Both the position numbers and the translations under genes were made by a program. From Streptomyces sp. NRRL S-118 (GTDB taxonomy: Bacteria; Actinomycetota; Actinomycetes; Streptomycetales; Streptomycetaceae), in NCBI RefSeq assembly GCF_000716335.1, contig NZ_KL591041.1:48286-66383 (forward strand): DNA of 18,098 nucleotides, read 5' to 3'. The notes under the pieces were generated by a model, which was not told the origin of the DNA, did no database searches, and was given only the letters and a program-made list of their open reading frames with translations. Numbering within the stretch: position 1 is the first letter of the stretch; each line of letters begins with the position of its first letter. This document shows positions 7,037-14,744 of this stretch, piece by piece.

Positions 7037-9622
7037 GTGGCCGGCGTAGGGGGTGGAAGGGTGCCGAAGGATGACGACGGCGGAGTTCCGACGCGCGGGG
7101 TTCCGTCTCGCAAGCAGGGCCGTCCGCCGAAAGACCTGGCCGGGCTGGAGGGTGCGCAGCGGGAGTTCGCGGACGTCATCCGCAAGGAGTTCTTCGACCG
7201 GCTCGCAGGCTTAGGCGTGACCACCGCCCAGATTTCCGCCGCGCTGGGTGAGGGATTCAGCGGGCCGTCGCTGTCGAAGTTCCGCGCCGGTGAGCGGGTG
7301 CCGGACCGGGACAAGCTGCTGCGGCTGCTCGCCTATGCGCAGGAGGTGGCGAAGCAGCCCCTGCCGCAGGACGTGCGCGAGCACGTAATGGAGAAGTACT
7401 ACGCCGCGCTGCGGGGGGCCAACCCGCAGCTGCACGACTTCTACCGGCTGATGGACGAGCGCGAGCAGATGGTGGCCGAGCGGGATACGGCCCGAGAGGA
7501 ACAGCACCGTGCCCGGGACGAGCTGGTGCAGTGCCAGGAAAGCCTGGGCCAGGTGCAGCGCCGTGTGGAGCAGCTGGAGGCCGAGGCGAAGCAGGCCGAG
7601 CGGGAGGCACTGCGGCGTCAGGAGCGTGAGGAGGCCGCGGAGAACGAGATCGTGCAGCTGCAGGAGCAGCAGGACCAGTGGCTGCGCGCGGTACGCGGCG
7701 CGCGGGCCGAGCAGCAGGCCGCGCGCAAGGAGATCCGGCGCCTGCAGGACCTGCTGGTGCAGCAGACCCAGGAGGCGGCCCGGTCGGAGGCCGGCCTGAA
7801 GGACGAGAACGCCGCGCTGACGGCCGAGGTGTCGACGGCGGCGGCCCGGGTGGCGGAGCTGGAACAGACCGAGCAGGCCCTGCGCTCCAAGCTCGATCAG
7901 GTCACGACCGCGCTGGAGCGGGCTGAGGCCCGCAGCGGCGAGCTGGCCTCCCAGCACGCGGTCGTCCTGGACTCCCGCGCGGTGGTCAGCCAGCGGCTGT
8001 CCCTGGCGCGCCTCCAACGCCGCGATCTGGAGGACAAACAGGCCGCCCTCAAGCAACAGGTGACCACCGCGATGCGGCAGCTCACGGCTGCCGAGCGGGC
8101 TGTGGCGGACCTGGAGAGCCGGCTGGTGGCCGTCTACCGTTCCCGCGACGCGCTCCTGGAGGACCCTGCCGCGCCCGGGCAGGCGGTTGCCGAGGCAGTG
8201 GAGGCCGTGGACGCGGCCTGGCAGTCGTACGAGGTGGAGATCTCCCGCATCGAGCAGCACGCTGTTGTTTCCCCCGGCGGAACAACCGCCGCTCTTCCCG
8301 CCGGCACGGGCGAAGCCGCTGGTGGAGCGGTTGGCGACCCGGCGGGCGCCGACGGCGGCGACAGCGCATCCGATTCTCCGCCAGACCAACCATCCGTAGC
8401 GGCCGAGGGGCCAGCAGCCCCGCCCGCGAGCACTCCGACGGGCTTCACGAAGAGATTGCGCCTCCCCTGGAGCGGCCTGGAAAGGGACGTGCAGCTCCAG
8501 GTCAAGGTACTCGTGGCGATCTTCGTCCTCGGGGTGGCCATGGGGACCGCCGGCCTGCTGTGGGGGCGCGACGACGGCCCCCAGCACAAGGCATCGCGGG
8601 ACGACACCGAGTCTGCCGCGGAGGAGGACGAGCCAGCAGAGCCGGTAGATGAGGGACCGGTACCGAAGTGGTCCTCAGCGCTTCCCCACCCGCTGTACAA
8701 CCAGCCCGTGTTGGACGGCACGGTGGTAGTCACCACCGCCTGGCGCGGCGGGGTCTACGGAGTCGACGCCAGCACCGGCCGGCGGCTGTGGGCAGTGCCG
8801 ACCTCCGTCGACGACATCAGCAAACAGCCGGTTGTTTCAGGAGGACTCGTCCACGCCTACGGTCTCGATGAGCTGCACACGATCGATACCCGCAGTGGGC
8901 AGGTGCGGTGGAAGAAGAAGCACTTCTTCGGATCGTTCGCCGCTCGTCCTGGCTCCCTGGTGATGAACTCCGATGTAGAGGTCACCTCCCTGCGTCCCAG
9001 CGACGGCAAAGTCCTCTGGTCCGCCGAACTGGACGGCTCCTCCGTGGGACGTGCTGCGCTGACCAAAGACACGGTCTACGTCTCCGCCCGGGCAGGGGAG
9101 ATCTACGCGCTGGACTCCAAGACCGGGAGTGTCCGCTGGAGCAAGGACGTCTCGAAACACGGTGCGGACCGCAGCCCGGTCGCGGCCGACGATGTGGTCA
9201 TCGTGGACGCCGGCGAGGAGATCGTCGCCCTCGACGCACGCAGCGGGAAAGAGCTGTGGCGCAAGGACTACACCATCGACAGCCCGGACATGGCGGTGAC
9301 GAGCGGGCTGCTGATCTTCACCGCGACAGTCAAGGACGGCGAAGCGGTCACTGCCGTCGACCTGAAGACCGGCGCCCAGAAGTGGGCCGATCTCAACAAG
9401 AAGGGCCATCCGCAGCCCCTGTCCCTGTCCGCCTACGCCGACCACGTGTATGTCACGTACGACAGCGAAGTCCTCTGCGCTCACAGTATCGACAACGGCG
9501 CCCTTCTGGACTGCTTCCACAACGTCAATACGCTCCCCGGCGTCACGGCGACGGCTGATGGGGTCTACGCCAACAGCTACAACCAGCGCCTTTACTACTT
9601 CCGGAAGGGAGAATTCAGATGA
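7037..9622 (+). CDS. Membrane one-component sensor: HTH, coiled coil, TM helix, PQQ-like beta-propeller
   Basis: An 861-residue protein if started at GTG 7037; GTG 7061 (853 residues) is an alternative behind a GGGGGTGG-AAGG stretch, and neither site is ideal. The HTH region spans about 40-105 (ISAALGEGFSGPSLSKFRAG is the turn and recognition part). Residues about 140-375 form a long Glu/Gln/Arg/Ala coiled coil, with a disordered Ala/Gly/Pro linker to about 470. A single membrane helix covers 490-509 (VLVAIFVLGVAMGTAGLLW). After it, residues 545-861 carry repeats such as GRRLWAVP, GQVRWKKK, GKVLWSAE, GSVRWSKD and GKELWRKD, the hallmark of PQQ/BamB-like beta-propellers. Topology predicts DNA binding inside and ligand sensing outside. 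Codon 59, in the HTH, is TTA (7211-7213). It overlaps the lipoprotein gene by ATGA. The individual folds are well supported; the signalling role is inference. Confidence 0.88.
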   Translation: MAGVGGGRVPKDDDGGVPTRGVPSRKQGRPPKDLAGLEGAQREFADVIRKEFFDRLAGLGVTTAQISAALGEGFSGPSLSKFRAGERVPDRDKLLRLLAYAQEVAKQPLPQDVREHVMEKYYAALRGANPQLHDFYRLMDEREQMVAERDTAREEQHRARDELVQCQESLGQVQRRVEQLEAEAKQAEREALRRQEREEAAENEIVQLQEQQDQWLRAVRGARAEQQAARKEIRRLQDLLVQQTQEAARSEAGLKDENAALTAEVSTAAARVAELEQTEQALRSKLDQVTTALERAEARSGELASQHAVVLDSRAVVSQRLSLARLQRRDLEDKQAALKQQVTTAMRQLTAAERAVADLESRLVAVYRSRDALLEDPAAPGQAVAEAVEAVDAAWQSYEVEISRIEQHAVVSPGGTTAALPAGTGEAAGGAVGDPAGADGGDSASDSPPDQPSVAAEGPAAPPASTPTGFTKRLRLPWSGLERDVQLQVKVLVAIFVLGVAMGTAGLLWGRDDGPQHKASRDDTESAAEEDEPAEPVDEGPVPKWSSALPHPLYNQPVLDGTVVVTTAWRGGVYGVDASTGRRLWAVPTSVDDISKQPVVSGGLVHAYGLDELHTIDTRSGQVRWKKKHFFGSFAARPGSLVMNSDVEVTSLRPSDGKVLWSAELDGSSVGRAALTKDTVYVSARAGEIYALDSKTGSVRWSKDVSKHGADRSPVAADDVVIVDAGEEIVALDARSGKELWRKDYTIDSPDMAVTSGLLIFTATVKDGEAVTAVDLKTGAQKWADLNKKGHPQPLSLSAYADHVYVTYDSEVLCAHSIDNGALLDCFHNVNTLPGVTATADGVYANSYNQRLYYFRKGEFR

Positions 9623-10731
9623 GCACATCTCCCGCGAGGACGCTGGCAATCGGATTTTTTGCTTTAGCGGCTTCCACTCTGCCGCTGTCGGCATGCGACG
9701 GCTCCCGGTCCGCCGACAATCAGCCCACCCAGGAAACACAGCCGGAAAAGCCGCTCTACGAGATTTCCGAAGACCCCGCATGGACAGCTCCCACGGCAGG
9801 GAAGCGGTACTGTCATCGGTATATCAACGGCACCGTCATCGATGCGGGGTCGTCGGATCTGACGCTGCGGGACGCGGTCACCGGAAAGACCAAGTGGGCC
9901 TACAAGAAAGCCACGAGCTGCCCCCTGGTGACAAAGGAATCCGTGTATGCCGGGACCGCCGCCGAGGGCGAGATCGTCGCCTTCGATCCCCTGACCGGGA
10001 AGCAGGATGCCTCCAGTGAAACCGACGCTATCGGCAACCCTGGAGGCGGGGCCCCGGTAGAGACGCCAGGAAAGATCCACGCGCTGTTTGGCGGTCATCT
10101 CTACACCATGGACAAGTCGCTGAAGCAGAACATGTGGCAGTACAAAGAAAAAGCCGATATGTGGGTTGAACATGTCGCCGCCCACGGGGTGATCATTATC
10201 GTGGCCACCCAGAACGGTAAAGTAAAGGCGCTTTCCAGCGAAGATGGCAAGGTGCTGTGGGCCTACGCAACACCCTCGAACGGTCTGATCAAACAGACGA
10301 TCAAGATCGCGGATGGGTCCGTCTACTTCACTTCAGAAGACGGGTCGGCATACGCACTTGATCTGGCCACAGGGAAGAAGATCTGGGTGACCAAACTGGG
10401 AGGGGGCCCGGCCTGGGCCCCGCACCTGGCCGGTGACCTCTTGATCACTGCAGACGAATCGACTGTCTACGGACTCGACAGGAAAACCGGCAAGACCAGG
10501 TGGAGCCACTGGGGCGACCACAACGCACTGCTGGCCAGCGAGGACCTGGCCGTCTACTCGGACACCGAAGCAGACCAGGTGACCATCCGCAACGCCACGA
10601 CGGGCGAGCTCATCACCACCATCTACCCGGTACCCGGCGCAAACTCGATCGCCATCAGTCCCACCCACCTCTTCGTGTGGACCGACACCGACATCTACGC
10701 CTACAAGGTCACCAAGCGCGCAACGGCCTGA
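9619..10731 (+). CDS. PQQ-like beta-propeller lipoprotein
   Basis: A 370-residue protein whose ATG overlaps the previous stop (ATGA), so translation is coupled. The N-terminus is a lipoprotein signal with lipobox LSAC and acylated C26. The mature part has at least four PQQ/BamB-type blades, visible as GKTKWAYKK, GKVLWAYATP, GKKIWVTKL and GKTRWSHWG, each preceded by a strand such as VYFTSEDGSAYALDLATG. No catalytic or PQQ-binding residues can be assigned, so a binding or scaffolding role outside the membrane is most likely. The preceding gene ends in the same kind of propeller; the two may form a complex, with this lipoprotein presenting a ligand or a wall-state signal to the membrane regulator. 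Codon 16 is TTA (9664-9666). A strong hairpin follows 69 nt after the stop. The family is secure; the partner relation is inference. Confidence 0.9.
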   Translation: MSTSPARTLAIGFFALAASTLPLSACDGSRSADNQPTQETQPEKPLYEISEDPAWTAPTAGKRYCHRYINGTVIDAGSSDLTLRDAVTGKTKWAYKKATSCPLVTKESVYAGTAAEGEIVAFDPLTGKQDASSETDAIGNPGGGAPVETPGKIHALFGGHLYTMDKSLKQNMWQYKEKADMWVEHVAAHGVIIIVATQNGKVKALSSEDGKVLWAYATPSNGLIKQTIKIADGSVYFTSEDGSAYALDLATGKKIWVTKLGGGPAWAPHLAGDLLITADESTVYGLDRKTGKTRWSHWGDHNALLASEDLAVYSDTEADQVTIRNATTGELITTIYPVPGANSIAISPTHLFVWTDTDIYAYKVTKRATA

Positions 10732-10799
10732 CCCGCTTCCACACCGGCGACCGCGCCGCCGGGTGAGGCCGATGGGGTTCTGCTGCATGGGATCGGCGG

Positions 10800-10834
10800 G
10801 CGCCGCCCTACGTCCGGATGACGTACGGCGGCGC
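10800..10834 (+). terminator. Strong stem-loop after the propeller operon
   Basis: GCGCCGCC pairs with GGCGGCGC, then one C-C mismatch, T-A and ACGTC with GACGT around the loop CGGAT. It lies 69 nt past the lipoprotein stop. Confidence 0.75.
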
Positions 10835-11418
10835 TCTGCGTCGTGCTCGGTGGGGCTGGCCGGGGATGGCCGCCCCCGAGTTCACCGGCGGGGCCGCCGG
10901 CGGTAGCGCAGGAACCTTGCCGCGAGTACGAGAACCGCGTCAGCACCCTCGGAGCCCCAACCTGACCATGATCACCGCCTTAGCGTTAACCGCTGTACCG
11001 ATGTTCCCCGAGGCCGGAGCCCGTCGTGGGCGCTCCGCTCAGCGCGCCGCCGCCCTGTGGTGACTCGTCCGGCAACCGCGCCGCGGGGGTGTGATCGCGC
11101 ACTGACGCCCCGCGGACCAGCGCTCTGGCCGCGGGCACTCTGCTGTGTCGGTTGGAGACGGCCGTCGTTGGATCTGGTGGAGCCAACAGGCTTCCCGCGC
11201 GCCGTGGATTGTCCGGAGCCGCCTCGCCGGAGGGCTCTGACCTGCGGCGGAGCGGTCCGGATATCCATGGATATCCCGGGACGCCGGAATGCTGTCCGCG
11301 GGGGCGGATTTGCCGCTATTCATGTGGTCAGCAAGTTCGCGCCGCCGGTGCCGGTGGGCGCGGTGGCAACGACCGCGGCGCGGGGTGTCGCCCGTACGCG
11401 GAGCCAGGGGAGGCAGTG
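10835..11418. other. Long leader region before the HTH-kinase gene
   Basis: This 584-bp stretch has no convincing gene on either strand; the open frames are Arg/Pro/Ala-rich and without ribosome sites. It contains the 18-bp perfect palindrome at 11259-11276. The kinase frame stays open back to 11152, but that part has no protein-like character. Confidence 0.55.
11259..11276. promoter_or_regulatory. 18-bp perfect palindrome upstream of the kinase gene
   Basis: GGATATCCATGGATATCC is its own reverse complement and is A/T-richer than its surroundings. Its centre is about 150 nt before the kinase ATG, a reasonable place for an operator. The protein recognising it is unknown; the HTH domain of the downstream gene is one candidate. 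Confidence 0.4.
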
Positions 11419-13551
11419 ATGGTGGGGCGTCGGGAACAGCCGTTGGACCCGGACGGGGGGCCGGTCGTGGAGTTCGCCGCGGGACTGCGCCAGTTGCGGC
11501 AGGACGCGGGGAGTCCCTCGTACGAGGCGATGTCGAAGCGGGTGAAGTACGGCAGGTCGACTCTGAACGCGGCGGCCGGCGGCGACAACCTGCCGTCGAA
11601 GGACGTGGCGCTGGCGTTCGTGCGGGCCTGCGGCGGCAACGAGCGGACGGTGCGGGAGTGGGACCGGCGCTGGGAGGCCACGAAGGCCCGGCTCGAGCAG
11701 GACCTGGAGGAGGAGGACGCCCAGGACGCGGCCCGGTCCGCGGCCGAGGAGCGCCCCGCGGCCGGCGAGCGCATCGACGCCGGCGGGGAGGGGACACGGC
11801 TGGAGACGCTGCGTCCGCTGGGCCCGAACGACCCGCGCGAGGTGGGCGGTTTCAGGCTGCTGCGGTTCCTCGGGGCCGGGGCGATGGGACGCGTCTATCT
11901 GGGGGAGAGCCTGGGTGGCCGGCGGGTCGCGATCAAGGTGATCGACGGTGGACGGGGCGGGAACGCGGAGTTCCGGGCCCGGTTCCGGCAGGAGATCGCC
12001 GCGGCCCGCCGGGTGCACGGGATGTTCACCGCGGCGGTGGTGGCCGCCGATCCGGACGCCGAGGACCCGTGGCTGGCCACCGAGTACGTTCCGGGGCCCT
12101 CGCTCCAGGAGATGGTGAGCGAGCAGGGCCCGATGCCGGTGGACAGCGTGATCCGGCTGGCCGCCGGTGTCGCCGAGGCCCTGGCGGCGATCCACGGCGC
12201 CGACGTGGTGCACCGCGACCTCAAGCCCGGCAATGTGCTGGTGGCCAAGGACGGGCCGAAGGTCATCGACTTCGGTATCGCCCGCACCCGGGACGCCACC
12301 ACGCTGACCCGCACGCAGATGCTGGTGGGAACTCCCGGCTATGTGGCGCCCGAGCGGCTGGCCAAGGGCAAGGTCGGGCCGGCGTGCGATGTGTTCTCCC
12401 TCGGCGCGCTGCTGGCCTTCGCCTCGACCGGGCGGCTGCCGTTCGGGACCGAGCCGTCGGAGATCAGCTTCCGGATCGTGCACGGCGAGCCCGACCTGGA
12501 GCCGGTGCCCGAAGAGCTGCGGGAACTGGTGGCGCGGTGCCTGGCCAAGGACCCGGACCAGCGGCCGAGCCCCCGTCAGGTGCTCGACTGGTGCTGCGAG
12601 CGCGCCGGACAGCCGGGCCCCGGCTGGCTGCCCGCCCCGCTGACCGGGATGATCCGGCAGCGCGCCCAGGAGGCCGCCGAGGTCCGCGCGCCCGACCGCG
12701 ACGGGAGCGTGGAGCGACCCCGGCCGCGGATCGCCCGGGTGGCGCTCGCCACGGCGGCGGTGACCGCGGTGATCGCTCTGGTGGGAGCGGTGCTGAACCT
12801 GAACCCGCCGTCATGGAAGGGCGGCGCCAATCCGCCCAGCAGCAGCTCCCCGACCGGCGGTGCGACCGCCGGTGCGACGACCGGGCCGACCGGGGGAGCC
12901 ACCGTGCCGGTCCCCACCTGGTCGGGCGGCAGCGCCTCGGGGGGCACCAACCAGGGGCCGACCGGCGGCACGGTCACCGGCGGCCCGGCCGGCGGGGCCA
13001 CGGGAGGAAGCAGCAGCGGGCCGACCGGCGGCACGTCGGGCGGGCCCACGCCAGGCGCGACCACCGGGATCACGACCGGCAGGACGGCCGGCACCACCGA
13101 GGGTCCCGGGGGCGGGCCGCCGCCCGGCACGTCGGAGGGCAGCTCCCGGGGGCCCTCCGGAGGCACTTCGCAAGGCCCCTCGGACGGCACGGGCGAGTCC
13201 AAGAACCCGCCTGAGCCGATCCTGATGGGCACCTCCGTCTACGTCCAGCCCCGCTCGGACACCGTGGACTGCACCAAGCCGATCACGTTCACCTTCTCCG
13301 CGACCGCCCGGCGCACCGGGACGATCACCTACACCTGGTACCCCGACCAGCGCCTGACCGACCGCGGCTACCGGCCCCGCACGGGCAGCATGACCTTCAC
13401 CACCCCCAACACCCAGTACGAGACCTTCCAGGTCCAGCTCCAGGGCACCCAGTCCGGCCAGGTCGTGCAGGGCGAGATGGCTGTACAGGTCGACTCTCCC
13501 GAGATCGACCGGCAGAAGGCCGGCGACCAGTTCTACCTGACCTGCGCCTGA
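11419..13551 (+). CDS. HTH / Ser-Thr protein kinase / TM / extracellular Ig-like sensor
   Basis: A 710-residue protein starting at ATG 11419 behind GGGGAGG (spacing 5 nt; GTG 11416 is possible). Residues about 15-95 resemble the XRE-type HTH found at the N-terminus of many Streptomyces multidomain proteins. The PknB-type kinase (about 144-395) has the glycine loop GAGAMGRVY, K173, E192, HRDLKPGN with D267 and N272, DFG (284-286) and APE (310-312), so all catalytic residues are present. One membrane helix lies at about 439-460. A low-complexity Gly/Thr/Pro/Ser linker of about 130 residues would span the wall, ending in a roughly 110-residue beta-rich domain (FTFSATARRTGTITYTW) with two cysteines that could bond, resembling Ig/PKD-like sensors. 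The usual PASTA repeats are absent. The DNA-binding module fused to a kinase suggests gene regulation by phosphorylation state. A long hairpin terminates it. Confidence 0.93.
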   Translation: MVGRREQPLDPDGGPVVEFAAGLRQLRQDAGSPSYEAMSKRVKYGRSTLNAAAGGDNLPSKDVALAFVRACGGNERTVREWDRRWEATKARLEQDLEEEDAQDAARSAAEERPAAGERIDAGGEGTRLETLRPLGPNDPREVGGFRLLRFLGAGAMGRVYLGESLGGRRVAIKVIDGGRGGNAEFRARFRQEIAAARRVHGMFTAAVVAADPDAEDPWLATEYVPGPSLQEMVSEQGPMPVDSVIRLAAGVAEALAAIHGADVVHRDLKPGNVLVAKDGPKVIDFGIARTRDATTLTRTQMLVGTPGYVAPERLAKGKVGPACDVFSLGALLAFASTGRLPFGTEPSEISFRIVHGEPDLEPVPEELRELVARCLAKDPDQRPSPRQVLDWCCERAGQPGPGWLPAPLTGMIRQRAQEAAEVRAPDRDGSVERPRPRIARVALATAAVTAVIALVGAVLNLNPPSWKGGANPPSSSSPTGGATAGATTGPTGGATVPVPTWSGGSASGGTNQGPTGGTVTGGPAGGATGGSSSGPTGGTSGGPTPGATTGITTGRTAGTTEGPGGGPPPGTSEGSSRGPSGGTSQGPSDGTGESKNPPEPILMGTSVYVQPRSDTVDCTKPITFTFSATARRTGTITYTWYPDQRLTDRGYRPRTGSMTFTTPNTQYETFQVQLQGTQSGQVVQGEMAVQVDSPEIDRQKAGDQFYLTCA

Positions 13552-13562
13552 CGCCCCGTCCA

Positions 13563-13599
13563 GGGCAGGCCCGCGCGCGGCCCATCCCCGGGCCTGCCC
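13563..13599 (+). terminator. Perfect 11-bp stem-loop after the kinase gene
   Basis: GGGCAGGCCCG (13563-13573) pairs with CGGGCCTGCCC (13589-13599). It begins 12 nt after the kinase stop, so the hydrolase gene downstream very likely has its own promoter within 13600-13784. Confidence 0.8.
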
Positions 13600-13784
13600 C
13601 CTGACGGCACATCCCTTTCCTCACCTCCCGGCGCGCGGTGTGCCACGCCGCGGCACGGCCCCGCCATGCCCAAAACCGGCCACCGGCCTGACCTTCGGTC
13701 GCAGAAGGCCTCGGAACGCCGTCCGTGCCTGGCCCGCCCGACCGACGTCCTTCTTGCCCTGCTCCCCTCCAAGGAGAAGTCCCG

Positions 13785-14516
13785 ATGCGTACCCGAACCC
13801 CCGTCGCCGCAGCGGCGAAGCTGGCCGCGGTCCTGGCCCTCGGCCTGCTGGCCATGCTGCTCGGCCCCACCGTGGCGCACCACTTGTCCTCCCCGCGGCC
13901 GGCCACCACGTCGGCGGCCCACCAGTCGCAGCCACCCGCCCCTCGCCCCGCCGGATCGGTCGTGCTGCAGCGCGGAGACACGCTCTGGTCGATGGCCCGG
14001 CGCCATGGAACCACCGTCGCCGCCCTGCAGAAGGCCAACCGCCTGGGCCGCTCCACCCTCATCTACGCCGGACACCGCCTCCGCCTGCCGGCCGCGAACA
14101 CAGCCCCCGGCACCAGGAAGGCCGACATCACGCCCGGAAACACCCGCGGGACTTCCGCCCGCGCCGCTGGCCGGGGCGGGGCCGCCGTGGCCTTCGCCCG
14201 GAGCCGGATCGGCACCCCCTACGTGTGGGGCGGCACCGGACGGGGCGGCTACGACTGCTCCGGCCTGGTCCAGGCCGCCTGGCGCTCCGCCGGCGTGAGG
14301 CTGCCCCGCACCACCTACGCCCAGGTTGGCGCCGGCACCCGTATCCGCCGCAGCGAACTGCGCCCCGGGGACCTGGTCTTCACCCGCAGCCTCGGCCACG
14401 TCCAGCTCTACGCCGGCAGCGGCCGGGTCCTGGAGGCCACCCGTCCGGTGGTGCGCTACGCCCCCCTGCCGGCCGCCGGCAGCGTCACCGCCTACGTCCG
14501 CCCCGTCCGCCGCTGA
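13785..14516 (+). CDS. Secreted LysM-NlpC/P60 peptidoglycan hydrolase
   Basis: A 243-residue protein starting at ATG 13785 with AAGGAG 8 nt upstream; earlier in-frame codons lack a site. A signal peptide covers about 1-32 (AAKLAAVLALGLLAMLLG). A LysM domain follows at about 58-101 (VLQRGDTLWSMARRHGTTVA), which binds glycan chains. The NlpC/P60 domain spans about 132-240 with the Cys nucleophile C158 in YDCSGLVQ and H205 in LGHVQLYAG; the usual third polar residue position is occupied by Glu or is unclear. Enzymes of this type cut D-Glu-diaminopimelate or related bonds in stem peptides. It is the first of three co-directional secreted-protein genes and follows the kinase gene, which fits a wall-surveillance and remodelling neighbourhood. 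Confidence 0.93.
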   Translation: MRTRTPVAAAAKLAAVLALGLLAMLLGPTVAHHLSSPRPATTSAAHQSQPPAPRPAGSVVLQRGDTLWSMARRHGTTVAALQKANRLGRSTLIYAGHRLRLPAANTAPGTRKADITPGNTRGTSARAAGRGGAAVAFARSRIGTPYVWGGTGRGGYDCSGLVQAAWRSAGVRLPRTTYAQVGAGTRIRRSELRPGDLVFTRSLGHVQLYAGSGRVLEATRPVVRYAPLPAAGSVTAYVRPVRR

Positions 14517-14744
14517 CAGGCACGCCGCACAGCTCAGGCCGTACCCGGGCCACAACCGCTCCGACGTCTGCAGCACACACCGCGCATTGTCCGGCCGCCT
14601 GCCCGCCGCACGGCGCTGACCTGCCCGCCGGACATCGGGGACGCCCCAACCGGCCCGGATTCCCCCGCACATCCCGCCGAGCCAAGTGCTGCCGAGCATG
14701 CACGACCGGTCTCGGCGGGCCCATCACCCGACAAGGAGAACAGC

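Noticed and set aside
7211..8587. 458-codon open frame on the minus strand
   Set aside because: It is the complement of the Glu/Gln/Arg-rich coiled coil of the HTH-propeller gene; Leu/His/Arg-rich low complexity, no ribosome site, no family.
8837..9781. 314-codon minus-strand frame across the propeller genes
   Set aside because: Antisense to well-supported coding sequence with PQQ-like blades.
11320..12483. 387-codon minus-strand frame antisense to the kinase
   Set aside because: High-GC antisense shadow without ribosome site or recognisable protein.
12850..13190. Apparent repeat array (Gly-Gly-Thr/Ala units) that could suggest tandem repeats
   Set aside because: It is the low-complexity wall-spanning linker of the kinase protein; units are irregular with no spacer structure, so not CRISPR or a satellite.
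11289..13214. 641-codon plus-strand frame overlapping the kinase gene
   Set aside because: A frame shadow rich in Arg/Gly/Ala; all kinase motifs lie in the other frame.
13600..13784. Possible ydaO-type (c-di-AMP) riboswitch before the LysM-NlpC/P60 gene, as known for some wall hydrolases
   Set aside because: I could not find the conserved core sequences of that riboswitch in this short gap.
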